DNA of 17,269 bases, taken from positions 1 to 17,269 of the forward strand of contig RFJG01000031.1 in the NCBI GenBank assembly GCA_003694965.1, written 5' to 3'. A program made the translations under genes and the position numbers. Below the pieces are notes generated by a model that saw only the letters and a list, made by a program, of their open reading frames with translations, made no database searches and had not been told where the DNA came from. Source of the DNA: Methanobacteriota archaeon (GTDB taxonomy: Archaea; Micrarchaeota; Micrarchaeia; Anstonellales; J096). Positions 8,068 through 13,767 of the stretch are shown piece by piece. Within the stretch, counting starts at the first letter, position 1. Every line of letters begins with the position of its first letter.

Positions 8068-9548
8068 CCGAAAACCCACCTCTTGTTATTCTCGGCTGCC
8101 TTGAGGACCTCATCTGGGAAGTTGTAGTATGTTGAGACTATGTGGCCAACTTGGTCTATGCCGAAGTATTTCTTGGAAACCATCCAATCAAGTATGAATG
8201 CCTTCTCCTCTATATCTGAGGCTATCTCCTTCTCTGTCATCCCCGTATAGAGATTTATGAGGGATAACATTCTATCTATGCTGCCAACCCTCTTTAGCTT
8301 GTCGTTCTTGCTCTCCCACCTATAGAGAGTGTTGAGCTCCCCTTTCTTATATACCTCGGCAAACTCCAGCGTCCTCCTTATGTTGTATCTCCTATGCCTG
8401 AACTGCACCACTATGCCAGCAAGAGCATCCAAGACCTCTTCTGGCAAGTTGATTGGCGGAGTTGTCAACCTCGTTATCGTCTGCTCAGCATTATCTGCGT
8501 GTAGCGTTGCATAGACGCTATGACCTGTATGCATTGCCTCAAACATTACCTCTGCTTCCTTCTGCCTCCTTATCTCACCAACAAGTATCCTATCTGGCCT
8601 CATACGGAGGCTGTTGACCAAGAGGTCCAGCATCGTTATCTCCCCCTTGCCCTCTGGGTTTGGCTCCCTCGTAACCATAGGCACCCATTGCAAGTACTTG
8701 GGCAGTGTCAATTCCCTCGTATCCTCTATGCTTATTACACGCTGATTGGCGGGGATAAAGCCGGCTATCGCATTAAGGAAAGATGTCTTACCGCTTCCAG
8801 TTCCTCCTGAGACAAGCAAGGAAAGTTCATTCTGCATTGCCAACCATATGAGAGCCATAACTTCGCTACTAACTGTCTCGCTCGCTATTAAGTTGGTTAT
8901 CGTCCATGGGTTCCTTGAGAACTTCCTTATAGTCAAGGTATTACCAAAAGACGATATCGGGAAAAGAGTTGCGTTAACCCTATCCCCTGTATATATGTGG
9001 GCATCTAACAAGGGGTTGAGAACATTTATCTGCCTCCCTATCTTACGGGCTATTAGAGAGGAGTAGTTATATATCTCCTCATCGTCTTTTGTTTTGAGGT
9101 TGGTAATGCACCAGCCGTACTTCTTGTGGTAAACCCATATGTTCTCTCCTGGACCGTTGATGACTACTTCTTCTAAGAGATTATCAGAGAGGAGTATGTC
9201 AAGGTCTCCCAGGCCTATCGTGTGCTGTATTAAGTAAGTAGCTAGCATGTTGAGCTTGTCTTCTGAGAGTTCCTCTTTGAAGCTCTCAGCGAGGATCTCC
9301 CGAGCTGCACCGAAAAACCTCTCCTGTATCTCTTTTGCTTTCTTAGGGTCTAGCAACTCAGATAGGTCCACATCAACCTTGGACAGGAGCTCCGCCCTAA
9401 GCTTAGTCTCTATTATCGCCTTAGTGCCGAGACCTATTCCAGGAACCTTAACCTCATAAGTCGGGACAAAATCCTTGTCCCCTCTCATTACCTTGACCTG
9501 AACGGGTATATCCTCGCTCTGAAAAGAGTAGATTTCAAGGGTTTTCAT
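8064..9548 (-). CDS. Type IV pilus/Tad secretion ATPase (TadA/FlaI/VirB11 family)
   Basis: 494 residues from the ATG at 9548, chosen because GGTGG lies 6 nt upstream; a TTG two codons earlier is unlikely. N-terminal domain to about residue 225 with LSDNLLEEVVINGPGENIWVYH and a GDRVNATLFP segment. RecA-like core with Walker A SGGTGSGKTS (about 247-256), Asp box ISIEDTREL, Walker B RILVGEIR (about 320-327) and His box ATLHAD (about 347-352). It hydrolyses ATP at the cytoplasmic face to drive pilin assembly through the platform proteins encoded downstream. First gene of the five-gene pilus operon and about 40 nt from an upstream TATA-like element. Possible relatives are archaellum ArlI and adhesion-pilus ATPases; the split platform genes favour a Tad/Epd-type pilus. 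No partner proteins specific to archaella are nearby. Confidence 0.95.
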   Translation of the reverse strand: MKTLEIYSFQSEDIPVQVKVMRGDKDFVPTYEVKVPGIGLGTKAIIETKLRAELLSKVDVDLSELLDPKKAKEIQERFFGAAREILAESFKEELSEDKLNMLATYLIQHTIGLGDLDILLSDNLLEEVVINGPGENIWVYHKKYGWCITNLKTKDDEEIYNYSSLIARKIGRQINVLNPLLDAHIYTGDRVNATLFPISSFGNTLTIRKFSRNPWTITNLIASETVSSEVMALIWLAMQNELSLLVSGGTGSGKTSFLNAIAGFIPANQRVISIEDTRELTLPKYLQWVPMVTREPNPEGKGEITMLDLLVNSLRMRPDRILVGEIRRQKEAEVMFEAMHTGHSVYATLHADNAEQTITRLTTPPINLPEEVLDALAGIVVQFRHRRYNIRRTLEFAEVYKKGELNTLYRWESKNDKLKRVGSIDRMLSLINLYTGMTEKEIASDIEEKAFILDWMVSKKYFGIDQVGHIVSTYYNFPDEVLKAAENNKRWVFG

Positions 9549-9580
9549 TAACAACCACCAAAAAGGCTATTGTGCGCCTA

Positions 9581-9592
9581 CCTTATTAAATC
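9581..9592 (-). promoter_or_regulatory. Probable TATA box of pilus operon
   Basis: GATTTAATAAGG on the minus strand overlaps the end of the upstream gene and is centred about 39 nt before the ATPase ATG. Initiation about 26 nt downstream would give a leader of roughly 12 nt that still contains the GGTGG ribosome binding site. Confidence 0.4.
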
Positions 9593-10077
9593 TTTTGCTC
9601 TTTGAGAAGACGGGAAAGCTTCATTTTCTCATTAGCAGTGAAGTCTGGATGCGGGGCTATTAGTATGTCATAGAAGTATGACATCAATTTTTGGACCCTC
9701 TCCCTATCTTTGGCAAAGGCTGAGCGAAGGTACTCCTTTGCTGTTGCCACATCGTTATGCATCGTGGCGAGCAATGTTAGGAAAAAATCATCGTCAGCTG
9801 TTTTCTCCTTGACTGCCAGAAAACTCCTGTAAGCAAGGTCAAATGAATCCTCGTTGAAATAAGCATAGCCAAGTAGGCGTTTCATTTCATCGCTCTCCCT
9901 TATTGGAGAGCTGTTGATTATCTTGAGAGTCTCAACAGCGTTGCCCTTCAAAAGAGCGACCCTCGCTTTCGTTAGTGTTAGAAATTCCTTGTCGTTGAGC
10001 TCTTCGGCCAAGAATATAGCATTCTTGTACTTGCCCTTTTCTATGAGGAGCTCAACATCCTCCTTTGATGCCATCAT
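9586..10077 (-). CDS. Small helical-repeat (TPR-like) protein
   Basis: 163 residues from the ATG at 10077 (MMASKEDVELLIEKG). The frame is open further upstream (MFLNIPIVF...), but a TATA-like GTTTTTAAG sits 26-27 nt before this ATG, so I prefer a leaderless start here. The sequence is all-helical, with A/L/Y periodicity resembling degenerate tetratricopeptide repeats (KYKNAIFLAEEL; RLLGYAYFNEDSFDLAYRSF). Such proteins are protein-interaction scaffolds; no catalytic residues or signal peptide are seen. It lies 37 nt before the pilus ATPase gene on the same strand, so it may belong to the pilus locus, but a separate promoter for the ATPase makes that only a possibility. Confidence 0.8.
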   Translation of the reverse strand: MMASKEDVELLIEKGKYKNAIFLAEELNDKEFLTLTKARVALLKGNAVETLKIINSSPIRESDEMKRLLGYAYFNEDSFDLAYRSFLAVKEKTADDDFFLTLLATMHNDVATAKEYLRSAFAKDRERVQKLMSYFYDILIAPHPDFTANEKMKLSRLLKEQKI

Positions 10078-10098
10078 AGCCGATTTTGTTAGGATAGG

Positions 10099-10107
10099 CT
10101 TAAAAAC
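10099..10107 (-). promoter_or_regulatory. TATA box, leaderless start of TPR-like gene
   Basis: GTTTTTAAG on the minus strand, centred about 26-27 nt from the ATG at 10077, with no ribosome binding site before that ATG. Confidence 0.5.
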
Positions 10108-10117
10108 AATGGGAATG

Positions 10118-10140
10118 TTTAAAAACACTATTAAACATAA
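10118..10140 (+). promoter_or_regulatory. AT-rich promoter region for gene at 10181
   Basis: Two TATA-like elements on the plus strand, tttaaaaac (10118-10126) and attaaacat (10129-10137). Either would give a transcript with a 20-33 nt leader that includes the GGAGTGAT ribosome binding site at 10170-10177. Confidence 0.4.
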
Positions 10141-10180
10141 ATTGACATAATAGCTTGCAATTACAGTATGGAGTGATGTT

Positions 10181-10549
10181 ATGGTAAACTACCTTGAATT
10201 GGAATCAAAGCTCGCAGATGGAGTTGATAGAGAAAATGCTAGCAAGGGCATAAACATAGCCACTAGCTTTGTTAGTTGGCTTAGGTCATCCGGGACTGAC
10301 ATAAATGAGATATCTCATATGCGCAAGGAAACCGTAAAAAGCATCGTTGAGGATTTTTGCGCAAGGTTCAAGCTCAGCAAAGATGTTTTCAAGCTCCTCC
10401 TATCAGCTATGTTTGGCAGTATGGACGATGTAAAAGAGATGGAAGAAAAATACTGTGAATTCATGAGAACAAAAACAAGGGAAGTTGAAACAGGACAAAG
10501 TAGCCCCACTAAAAAGATCAAACCAAAGAAAACAAAAACGGGTGCATAG
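10181..10549 (+). CDS. Small uncharacterised protein with basic tail
   Basis: 122 residues, start supported by GGAGTGAT 3 nt before the ATG. Residues 1-90 look entirely alpha-helical and carry two cysteines (EDFCARFKL, EEKYCEFM); the last 25 or so are disordered and lysine-rich (SSPTKKIKPKKTKTGA), as in nucleic-acid-binding tails. I do not recognise a family. It lies divergently from the TPR-like gene and 45 nt before archease, which has its own promoter. The basic tail is the only hint of a role, possibly binding RNA or DNA. Confidence 0.8.
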   Translation: MVNYLELESKLADGVDRENASKGINIATSFVSWLRSSGTDINEISHMRKETVKSIVEDFCARFKLSKDVFKLLLSAMFGSMDDVKEMEEKYCEFMRTKTREVETGQSSPTKKIKPKKTKTGA

Positions 10550-10562
10550 AAGGCATAATAAC

Positions 10563-10571
10563 TCTTTATAT
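10563..10571 (+). promoter_or_regulatory. TATA box of archease gene
   Basis: ctttatata, centred about 27-28 nt upstream of the GTG at 10595. This fits a leaderless start there, whereas the in-frame GTG at 10586 would be only about 19 nt away. Confidence 0.55.
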
Positions 10572-10594
10572 AGCTTACTCGCCAAGTGCAAGGT

Positions 10595-11005
10595 GTGGGA
10601 AAATACACTTTTTTGGAACATACAGCAGACATAAAAATAAGAGCTGAGGGGAAGAGCCTCGCTGATGCCATAGAAGGAGCTCTTAACGGGCTCGCTTCTG
10701 TAATAAGAGGAGAGGACACAAGAGAAGACGGAGAAGAATTGGAAATAGATGTCAATGAGGAATTCTTAGAAGATGCAGTAGTAATGGCTATGGAACAGCT
10801 CCTCGTGAAATGCGAGGTTGAGAAATTCTCCCCATCACAAGTTAAGGTATTGGAAGTAGAAGAGCAACCCTACCACATAAATGCTATTGCCCTCGGCAAA
10901 AGAGTAGATGAGGTTGAGACGATCGTAAAAGCTATCACTTACCACCAACTAAAAATAGAAGAGAAAGAGGGCAAGTACATAATAGAAGTAGTCCTAGACA
11001 TATAA
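10595..11005 (+). CDS. Archease, activator of RtcB ligase
   Basis: 136 residues from the GTG at 10595 (MGKYTFLEHTADIKIRAEG); an in-frame GTG at 10586 would add three residues. The start at 10595 fits the TATA spacing and begins close to where family members usually begin. Diagnostic features are the FLEHTADI motif, whose Asp is a metal ligand in archease, the ELLIxxE-like central helix (VVMAMEQLLVKCEVEKF), AIALGKRVDEVE, IVKAITYHQLKIEEKEG and the acidic C-terminus VVLDI. Archease speeds RtcB guanylylation and multiple-turnover ligation and broadens nucleotide use. RtcB is encoded at 2809 in the same window. The gene ends only 3 bp from the convergent dUTPase-like gene. Confidence 0.95.
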   Translation: MGKYTFLEHTADIKIRAEGKSLADAIEGALNGLASVIRGEDTREDGEELEIDVNEEFLEDAVVMAMEQLLVKCEVEKFSPSQVKVLEVEEQPYHINAIALGKRVDEVETIVKAITYHQLKIEEKEGKYIIEVVLDI

Positions 11006-11008
11006 CAA

Positions 11009-11497
11009 CTACTGCAGGTTTTCCTTGTGATAAGCCCCTCTATAAAGAGATTTGGCGGGCCTGTCCATCTTGAAAAAGAGGATCTGGCCTATGCGAGCAT
11101 CTTTCTTTATCTCAAGTCCGTGCTCGTTGAAAACTATGAGGAGGACTTGGCTCCTGCCCTCATAGCCGGGGTCCCATACAGATGTTGCTATAGTTGCTCC
11201 ACACCTTGAGAGAGTGCTCCTTGGCCTCATTATAGCTGCTGCATCTCGTGGCATCTTAAATGTCTCGTTGAGAGTAACCAAGTAAGGACCAGGGGAGAGT
11301 TTGAGTGTCTTGTCCTCTGGCCAAGGGAGAGCCTCTATGTCTGCCCTCTTCCTATCGCTGTTGTCAAAATCTATCTTTCCAGAACTCTTGAAAACTGCTA
11401 TCTCTGCAACGCTCACATCTATGCCCGCTTGTTGAACTTGCAATCCTTCGTCCAACAAGGACATATACTCCTTAGCCTTATTAGGCTCTATTATCAT
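11009..11497 (-). CDS. dUTPase-like protein of the dCTP deaminase/dUTPase superfamily
   Basis: 162 residues. Family motifs: LQVQQAGIDVSVAEI near residue 20, IMRPRSTLSRCG (89-100), the SVWDPGYEGR loop with Asp109 at the position of the catalytic Asp of trimeric dUTPases, LLIVFNEHG, and KKDARIGQILF, which is dUTPase motif IV. The Glu that dCTP deaminases carry ten residues after the DPG Asp is replaced by Leu here, so dUTP hydrolysis to dUMP is more likely than dCTP deamination. It ends with LYRGAYHKE, as in short archaeal dUTPases, and lacks the glycine-rich motif V. The start overlaps the NDK stop (ATGA). It would keep uracil out of DNA and supply dUMP. Function is inferred from motifs; an altered specificity is possible. 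Confidence 0.85.
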   Translation of the reverse strand: MIIEPNKAKEYMSLLDEGLQVQQAGIDVSVAEIAVFKSSGKIDFDNSDRKRADIEALPWPEDKTLKLSPGPYLVTLNETFKMPRDAAAIMRPRSTLSRCGATIATSVWDPGYEGRSQVLLIVFNEHGLEIKKDARIGQILFFKMDRPAKSLYRGAYHKENLQ

Positions 11498-11952
11498 TCC
11501 CTATCCTCCACAATGTAAGGAGAGACTAGCAGAGAGTAGTTGTGTAGCTCCGCTTCTGTAAAGAACCTCTTGACTTCCTGCTCAGCAGTTTCCTTGCTAT
11601 CACTAGCGTGTATGAGGTTCCTTGAGATGTCTGTAGCGTAATCTGCCCTTATCGTGCCAGGCGTTGCTTTCCTCGGGTCTGTCGCGCCAACTGTCTGACG
11701 GACAGCTTCTACAGCTTCAGGCCCTTCAAAAACAACAGCTATAATAGGGTGGGATGTCATATAACTCTCCAAACCAGGGTAGAAAGGCTTGTCAACAAGG
11801 TGCGCATAGTGCTCCTTTGCCAACTCTGGAGACATTCTCAGCATCTTCAAAGCAACTATCTTGAGGCCCCTCTGCTCTATCGCTCCTATAAGCTTTCCAA
11901 CAAGAGCCCTCTGGAAAGCATCTGGCTTTATGAGGACAAGAGTTCTCTCCAT
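11494..11952 (-). CDS. ndk: Nucleoside diphosphate kinase
   Basis: 152 residues, typical length. It moves the gamma phosphate from ATP to NDPs through a phosphohistidine. Seen in order: MERTLVLIKPDAFQRALVG, YAHLVDKPFYPGLESYMTS, GATDPRKATPGTIRADY and the active-site NLIHASDS with His115. Encoded directly after L24e (4-nt gap), the usual archaeal position behind the L7Ae–S28e–L24e genes, and overlaps the next gene by 4 nt. All residues expected of an active enzyme are present. Confidence 0.98.
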   Translation of the reverse strand: MERTLVLIKPDAFQRALVGKLIGAIEQRGLKIVALKMLRMSPELAKEHYAHLVDKPFYPGLESYMTSHPIIAVVFEGPEAVEAVRQTVGATDPRKATPGTIRADYATDISRNLIHASDSKETAEQEVKRFFTEAELHNYSLLVSPYIVEDRE

Positions 11953-11956
11953 ACCA

Positions 11957-12157
11957 TCACTTCTTCTTCCTTGCCTGCTGGCTCCTGAAGTCCTTGAAGG
12001 CTTTTGTCCACTTCTTCCTCCTGCCTACGCGGCCGAGGTTGAGGGAGTTATTCCTGCATTTAGATGAACAGAAGTAGTTTATAGTGCCATCAGCTTTGGC
12101 ATATATGAGGCCTTTTCCCCTCGTTATTTCCTCTGCACAAAATGAACATTCAACCAT
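11957..12157 (-). CDS. rpl24e: Large subunit ribosomal protein L24e
   Basis: 66 residues. Zinc-binding Cys4, Cys7, Cys30 and Cys34 (CSFC...CSSKC), followed by the basic LGRVGRRKKWTKAF tail typical of archaeal L24e. GAGGTG lies 6 nt before the ATG. It lies between S28e and NDK as in many archaea. Confidence 0.97.
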   Translation of the reverse strand: MVECSFCAEEITRGKGLIYAKADGTINYFCSSKCRNNSLNLGRVGRRKKWTKAFKDFRSQQARKKK

Positions 12158-12167
12158 TTAGAGCACC

Positions 12168-12377
12168 TCACACCCTTATCTCGCGAGCTTCCCTCTCTGT
12201 TTCCCTGAGCACTATGAACATTCCCTTGAAAACTGGTCCCTTGACATTCCTGAGGATAACCCTGCCAGTGTCCTTGCCTTCCAGTATCTTGACAAGGCAT
12301 TGGTAGATCTCCCCATAGACGCCAGTCTTTGCCTTGACTTCCACGATCTCCGCGAGGAAGCTGCTATCATCTGCCAT
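12168..12377 (-). CDS. rps28e: Small subunit ribosomal protein S28e
   Basis: 69 residues, full length. The family signature is FLAEIVEVKAKTGVYGEIYQ near the start and the C-terminal LRETEREAREI. Its ribosome binding site GGAGTGAT overlaps the end of the L7Ae gene: the TGA stop of L7Ae is inside it, and a 17-A run precedes it. Translation is therefore probably coupled to L7Ae. Confidence 0.97.
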   Translation of the reverse strand: MADDSSFLAEIVEVKAKTGVYGEIYQCLVKILEGKDTGRVILRNVKGPVFKGMFIVLRETEREAREIRV

Positions 12378-12383
12378 AGACTA

Positions 12384-12902
12384 TCACTCCTTTTTTTTTT
12401 TTTTTTTGCTCTCTTTCTCTTCCTTGTTCTCTTCTTTGGGTTCTTCTTCTTTCTTTGCCTCTTTCTTGGCTTCTTCCTTAGCTGCTTTCTTCTCCTCTTT
12501 CGCTGCCCCTGCTTGATCTTCTGCTCCTCCTTTCGCCATCTTCTCAACAATCTTGAGAACAGCTCCAAGTGAGTCCGCAGACTTGCCGCCATCAACGACA
12601 GCAACAGAAGAAGTCCCTACCAGGAGGCCAGCAGACCTGCCAAGGTCCTCCTTTGCTGAAACATAAGCATAAGGGATTCCCTTCTCCTCTGCTATCTTGG
12701 GAATGTGCGCAACAACCTCAGGAGGAGTTACATCCTCTGCTATGACAACGAGCTTCGCTTGACCCCTCTCTATTGCCTTGGTTGTCTCGTTAACGCCCTT
12801 CCTAACTCTGCCTCCTTGCTCTCTAGCATTCTTAACGACGCTGAGGATTTTCTTCTGCAAATCCTCAGGAGTCTCAAACTTCACAAAATTTGCTTTACCC
12901 AT
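12384..12902 (-). CDS. rpl7ae: Ribosomal protein L7Ae with extended Lys/Glu tail
   Basis: 172 residues; archaeal L7Ae is usually about 120. The core (1 to about 124) has the kink-turn RNA-binding signature RKGVNETTKAIERG and VIAEDVTPPEVVAHIP...CEE-like KGIPYAYVSAKEDLG, and SSVAVVD. L7Ae binds kink-turns in 23S rRNA, in box C/D and H/ACA guide RNAs and in archaeal RNase P. The last 48 or so residues are almost only Lys, Glu and Ala, ending KESKKKKKKE, and look disordered. GAGGTG lies 5 nt before the ATG. First gene of the L7Ae–S28e–L24e–ndk–dut operon. Confidence 0.97.
   Translation of the reverse strand: MGKANFVKFETPEDLQKKILSVVKNAREQGGRVRKGVNETTKAIERGQAKLVVIAEDVTPPEVVAHIPKIAEEKGIPYAYVSAKEDLGRSAGLLVGTSSVAVVDGGKSADSLGAVLKIVEKMAKGGAEDQAGAAKEEKKAAKEEAKKEAKKEEEPKEENKEEKESKKKKKKE
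12391..12407. repeat. 17-nt homopolymer (A on mRNA strand) at L7Ae 3' end
   Basis: Seventeen T on the plus strand, read as A17 in the L7Ae mRNA. It encodes the six terminal lysines and runs directly into the GGAGTGA that is both the L7Ae stop context and the S28e ribosome binding site. Confidence 0.95.
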
Positions 12903-12956
12903 AGATACACCTCATTCATATATCATTCATTGGCTTCTCACATTATATCGGCAAAG

Positions 12957-12967
12957 GTTTTAAAATA
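12957..12967 (-). promoter_or_regulatory. TATA box of L7Ae ribosomal operon
   Basis: ATATTTTAAAA on the minus strand; initiation 26-27 nt downstream would give a leader of about 32 nt carrying GAGGTG. A second AT-rich element (12942-12948) is closer and could be an alternative. Confidence 0.45.
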
Positions 12968-13048
12968 TGCTGCCATTGGAGAAGGCGGGAAGAAAATCAA
13001 AAAGGGCAACGGAGCGGGGATAGCTGACTAGTGATAGTTTGCCAAACA

Positions 13049-13059
13049 TTTATAAATAA
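13049..13059 (+). promoter_or_regulatory. TATA box of BtuF-like gene
   Basis: atttataaata on the plus strand, centred 32-33 nt before the ATG at 13087. Initiation would fall a few nucleotides before the start codon, giving a nearly leaderless mRNA. Confidence 0.5.
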
Positions 13060-13086
13060 GAGGACCTAAATGGAATTAGATGGTTG

Positions 13087-13767
13087 ATGAGTAGCTTCGT
13101 AGTCCCCCTCGGCACAATGGCAGAGGATATAGTTGGTAGCATCGTAGAGAGCGAGAACATAGGCAATGTGGAGAGCTTAGAAGACAGAAATGTCTCTGTT
13201 GATGTAGTTGTGTGCGATGAAAAAAGCCATAAGGAATACGCTGAATTAATAGACGGAAGCGGAGCTAACACGCTCCTGCTAAGGCCTAGGAGCCTTGACA
13301 CAATATACAGAGAGATGGAGCGCGTTGGAAAAGCAGTTGGCAATGAACTAAAGGCAAGGACAGTGATAGCGTCAACACAACTTGAGTTGAGGAGCATAAA
13401 GAAAATGGCAGACTACCTTGGTTATAGGCCACACGTATATTGTGAGGGGAGCGATGGGCTCGCAAGCGGGCACTGGGTGCCGGGCTTAATAGAAGCTGCT
13501 GGCGGGAAACCATTCCTCAAGGAAGGGAGTGCCAGCAGAAAAGCAACTAAAAAAGATATAGAGACATTCAACCCAGACATAGTATTATTCCATACCTCTG
13601 AGAACAAAAAGGAAGATCCAATAGAGAAGGTTGAGAGCAAGGGGTGGAACATAGATGCTATGGCGAGCCATATAGCTGATAGCTACATAGAAAGGCCAGG
13701 CCCGCACATATGGAAAGGAGCGAGCGAGATAAAAGGAGCTATCGATGAGTTCATAATGTCAGTGTAG
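13087..13767 (+). CDS. BtuF/FecB-like substrate-binding fold protein without signal peptide
   Basis: 226 residues from the ATG at 13087 (MSSFVVPLGTMAEDIV); a TTG precedes it. The C-terminal half matches the class III (BtuF/FecB type) periplasmic binding protein pattern: YCEGSDGLASGHWVPGLIEAAGGKPFL, then SASRKATKKDIETFNPDIVLFHT. The N-terminal lobe is short, with a degenerate LGTMAEDIVGSI segment. Extracellular relatives that capture cobalamin or iron chelates have a signal peptide or lipobox; none is visible here, so the protein should be cytoplasmic. No ABC permease or ATPase gene is adjacent. Function may be sensing or holding a corrinoid or metal ligand, but this is inference. Confidence 0.85.
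   Translation: MSSFVVPLGTMAEDIVGSIVESENIGNVESLEDRNVSVDVVVCDEKSHKEYAELIDGSGANTLLLRPRSLDTIYREMERVGKAVGNELKARTVIASTQLELRSIKKMADYLGYRPHVYCEGSDGLASGHWVPGLIEAAGGKPFLKEGSASRKATKKDIETFNPDIVLFHTSENKKEDPIEKVESKGWNIDAMASHIADSYIERPGPHIWKGASEIKGAIDEFIMSV

Larger units (their letters stand above)
12903..13086. other. Divergent intergenic region, no gene assigned
   Basis: 184 bp between L7Ae (minus) and the BtuF-like gene (plus). It contains both promoters. The middle (about 12970-13030) is purine-rich and more GC-rich than its flanks, with a 6-bp inverted repeat GGCAAA (12950-12955)/TTTGCC (13038-13043). I see no convincing tRNA or box C/D sRNA; an 18-codon frame at 12967-13023 is unsupported. Confidence 0.5.

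Noticed and set aside
4283..9548. Archaellum (arl/fla) operon
   Set aside because: No ArlB-type flagellin, ArlF/G/H or chemotaxis-linked genes, and the platform is split into two proteins, so a Tad/Epd-like pilus is the better call.
11009..11497. dCTP deaminase as the function of this gene
   Set aside because: The glutamate needed for deamination is Leu at the aligned position, while dUTPase motifs III and IV are present.
12212..12604. 130-codon minus-strand frame overlapping the L7Ae tail and S28e
   Set aside because: It is a shifted reading of the AAG/GAA-rich L7Ae tail and the S28e gene; both of those are conserved ribosomal proteins in other frames.
12967..13023. 18-codon plus-strand frame (MLPLEKAGRKSKRATERG) in the L7Ae upstream gap
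   Set aside because: No ribosome binding site, imperfect TATA distance and no conservation evidence; short basic frames are common by chance.
12970..13045. Possible box C/D sRNA (CTGA followed by TGATAG)
   Set aside because: No RTGATGA C box at the right distance upstream and no terminal C/D pair, so the elements are not in sRNA order.
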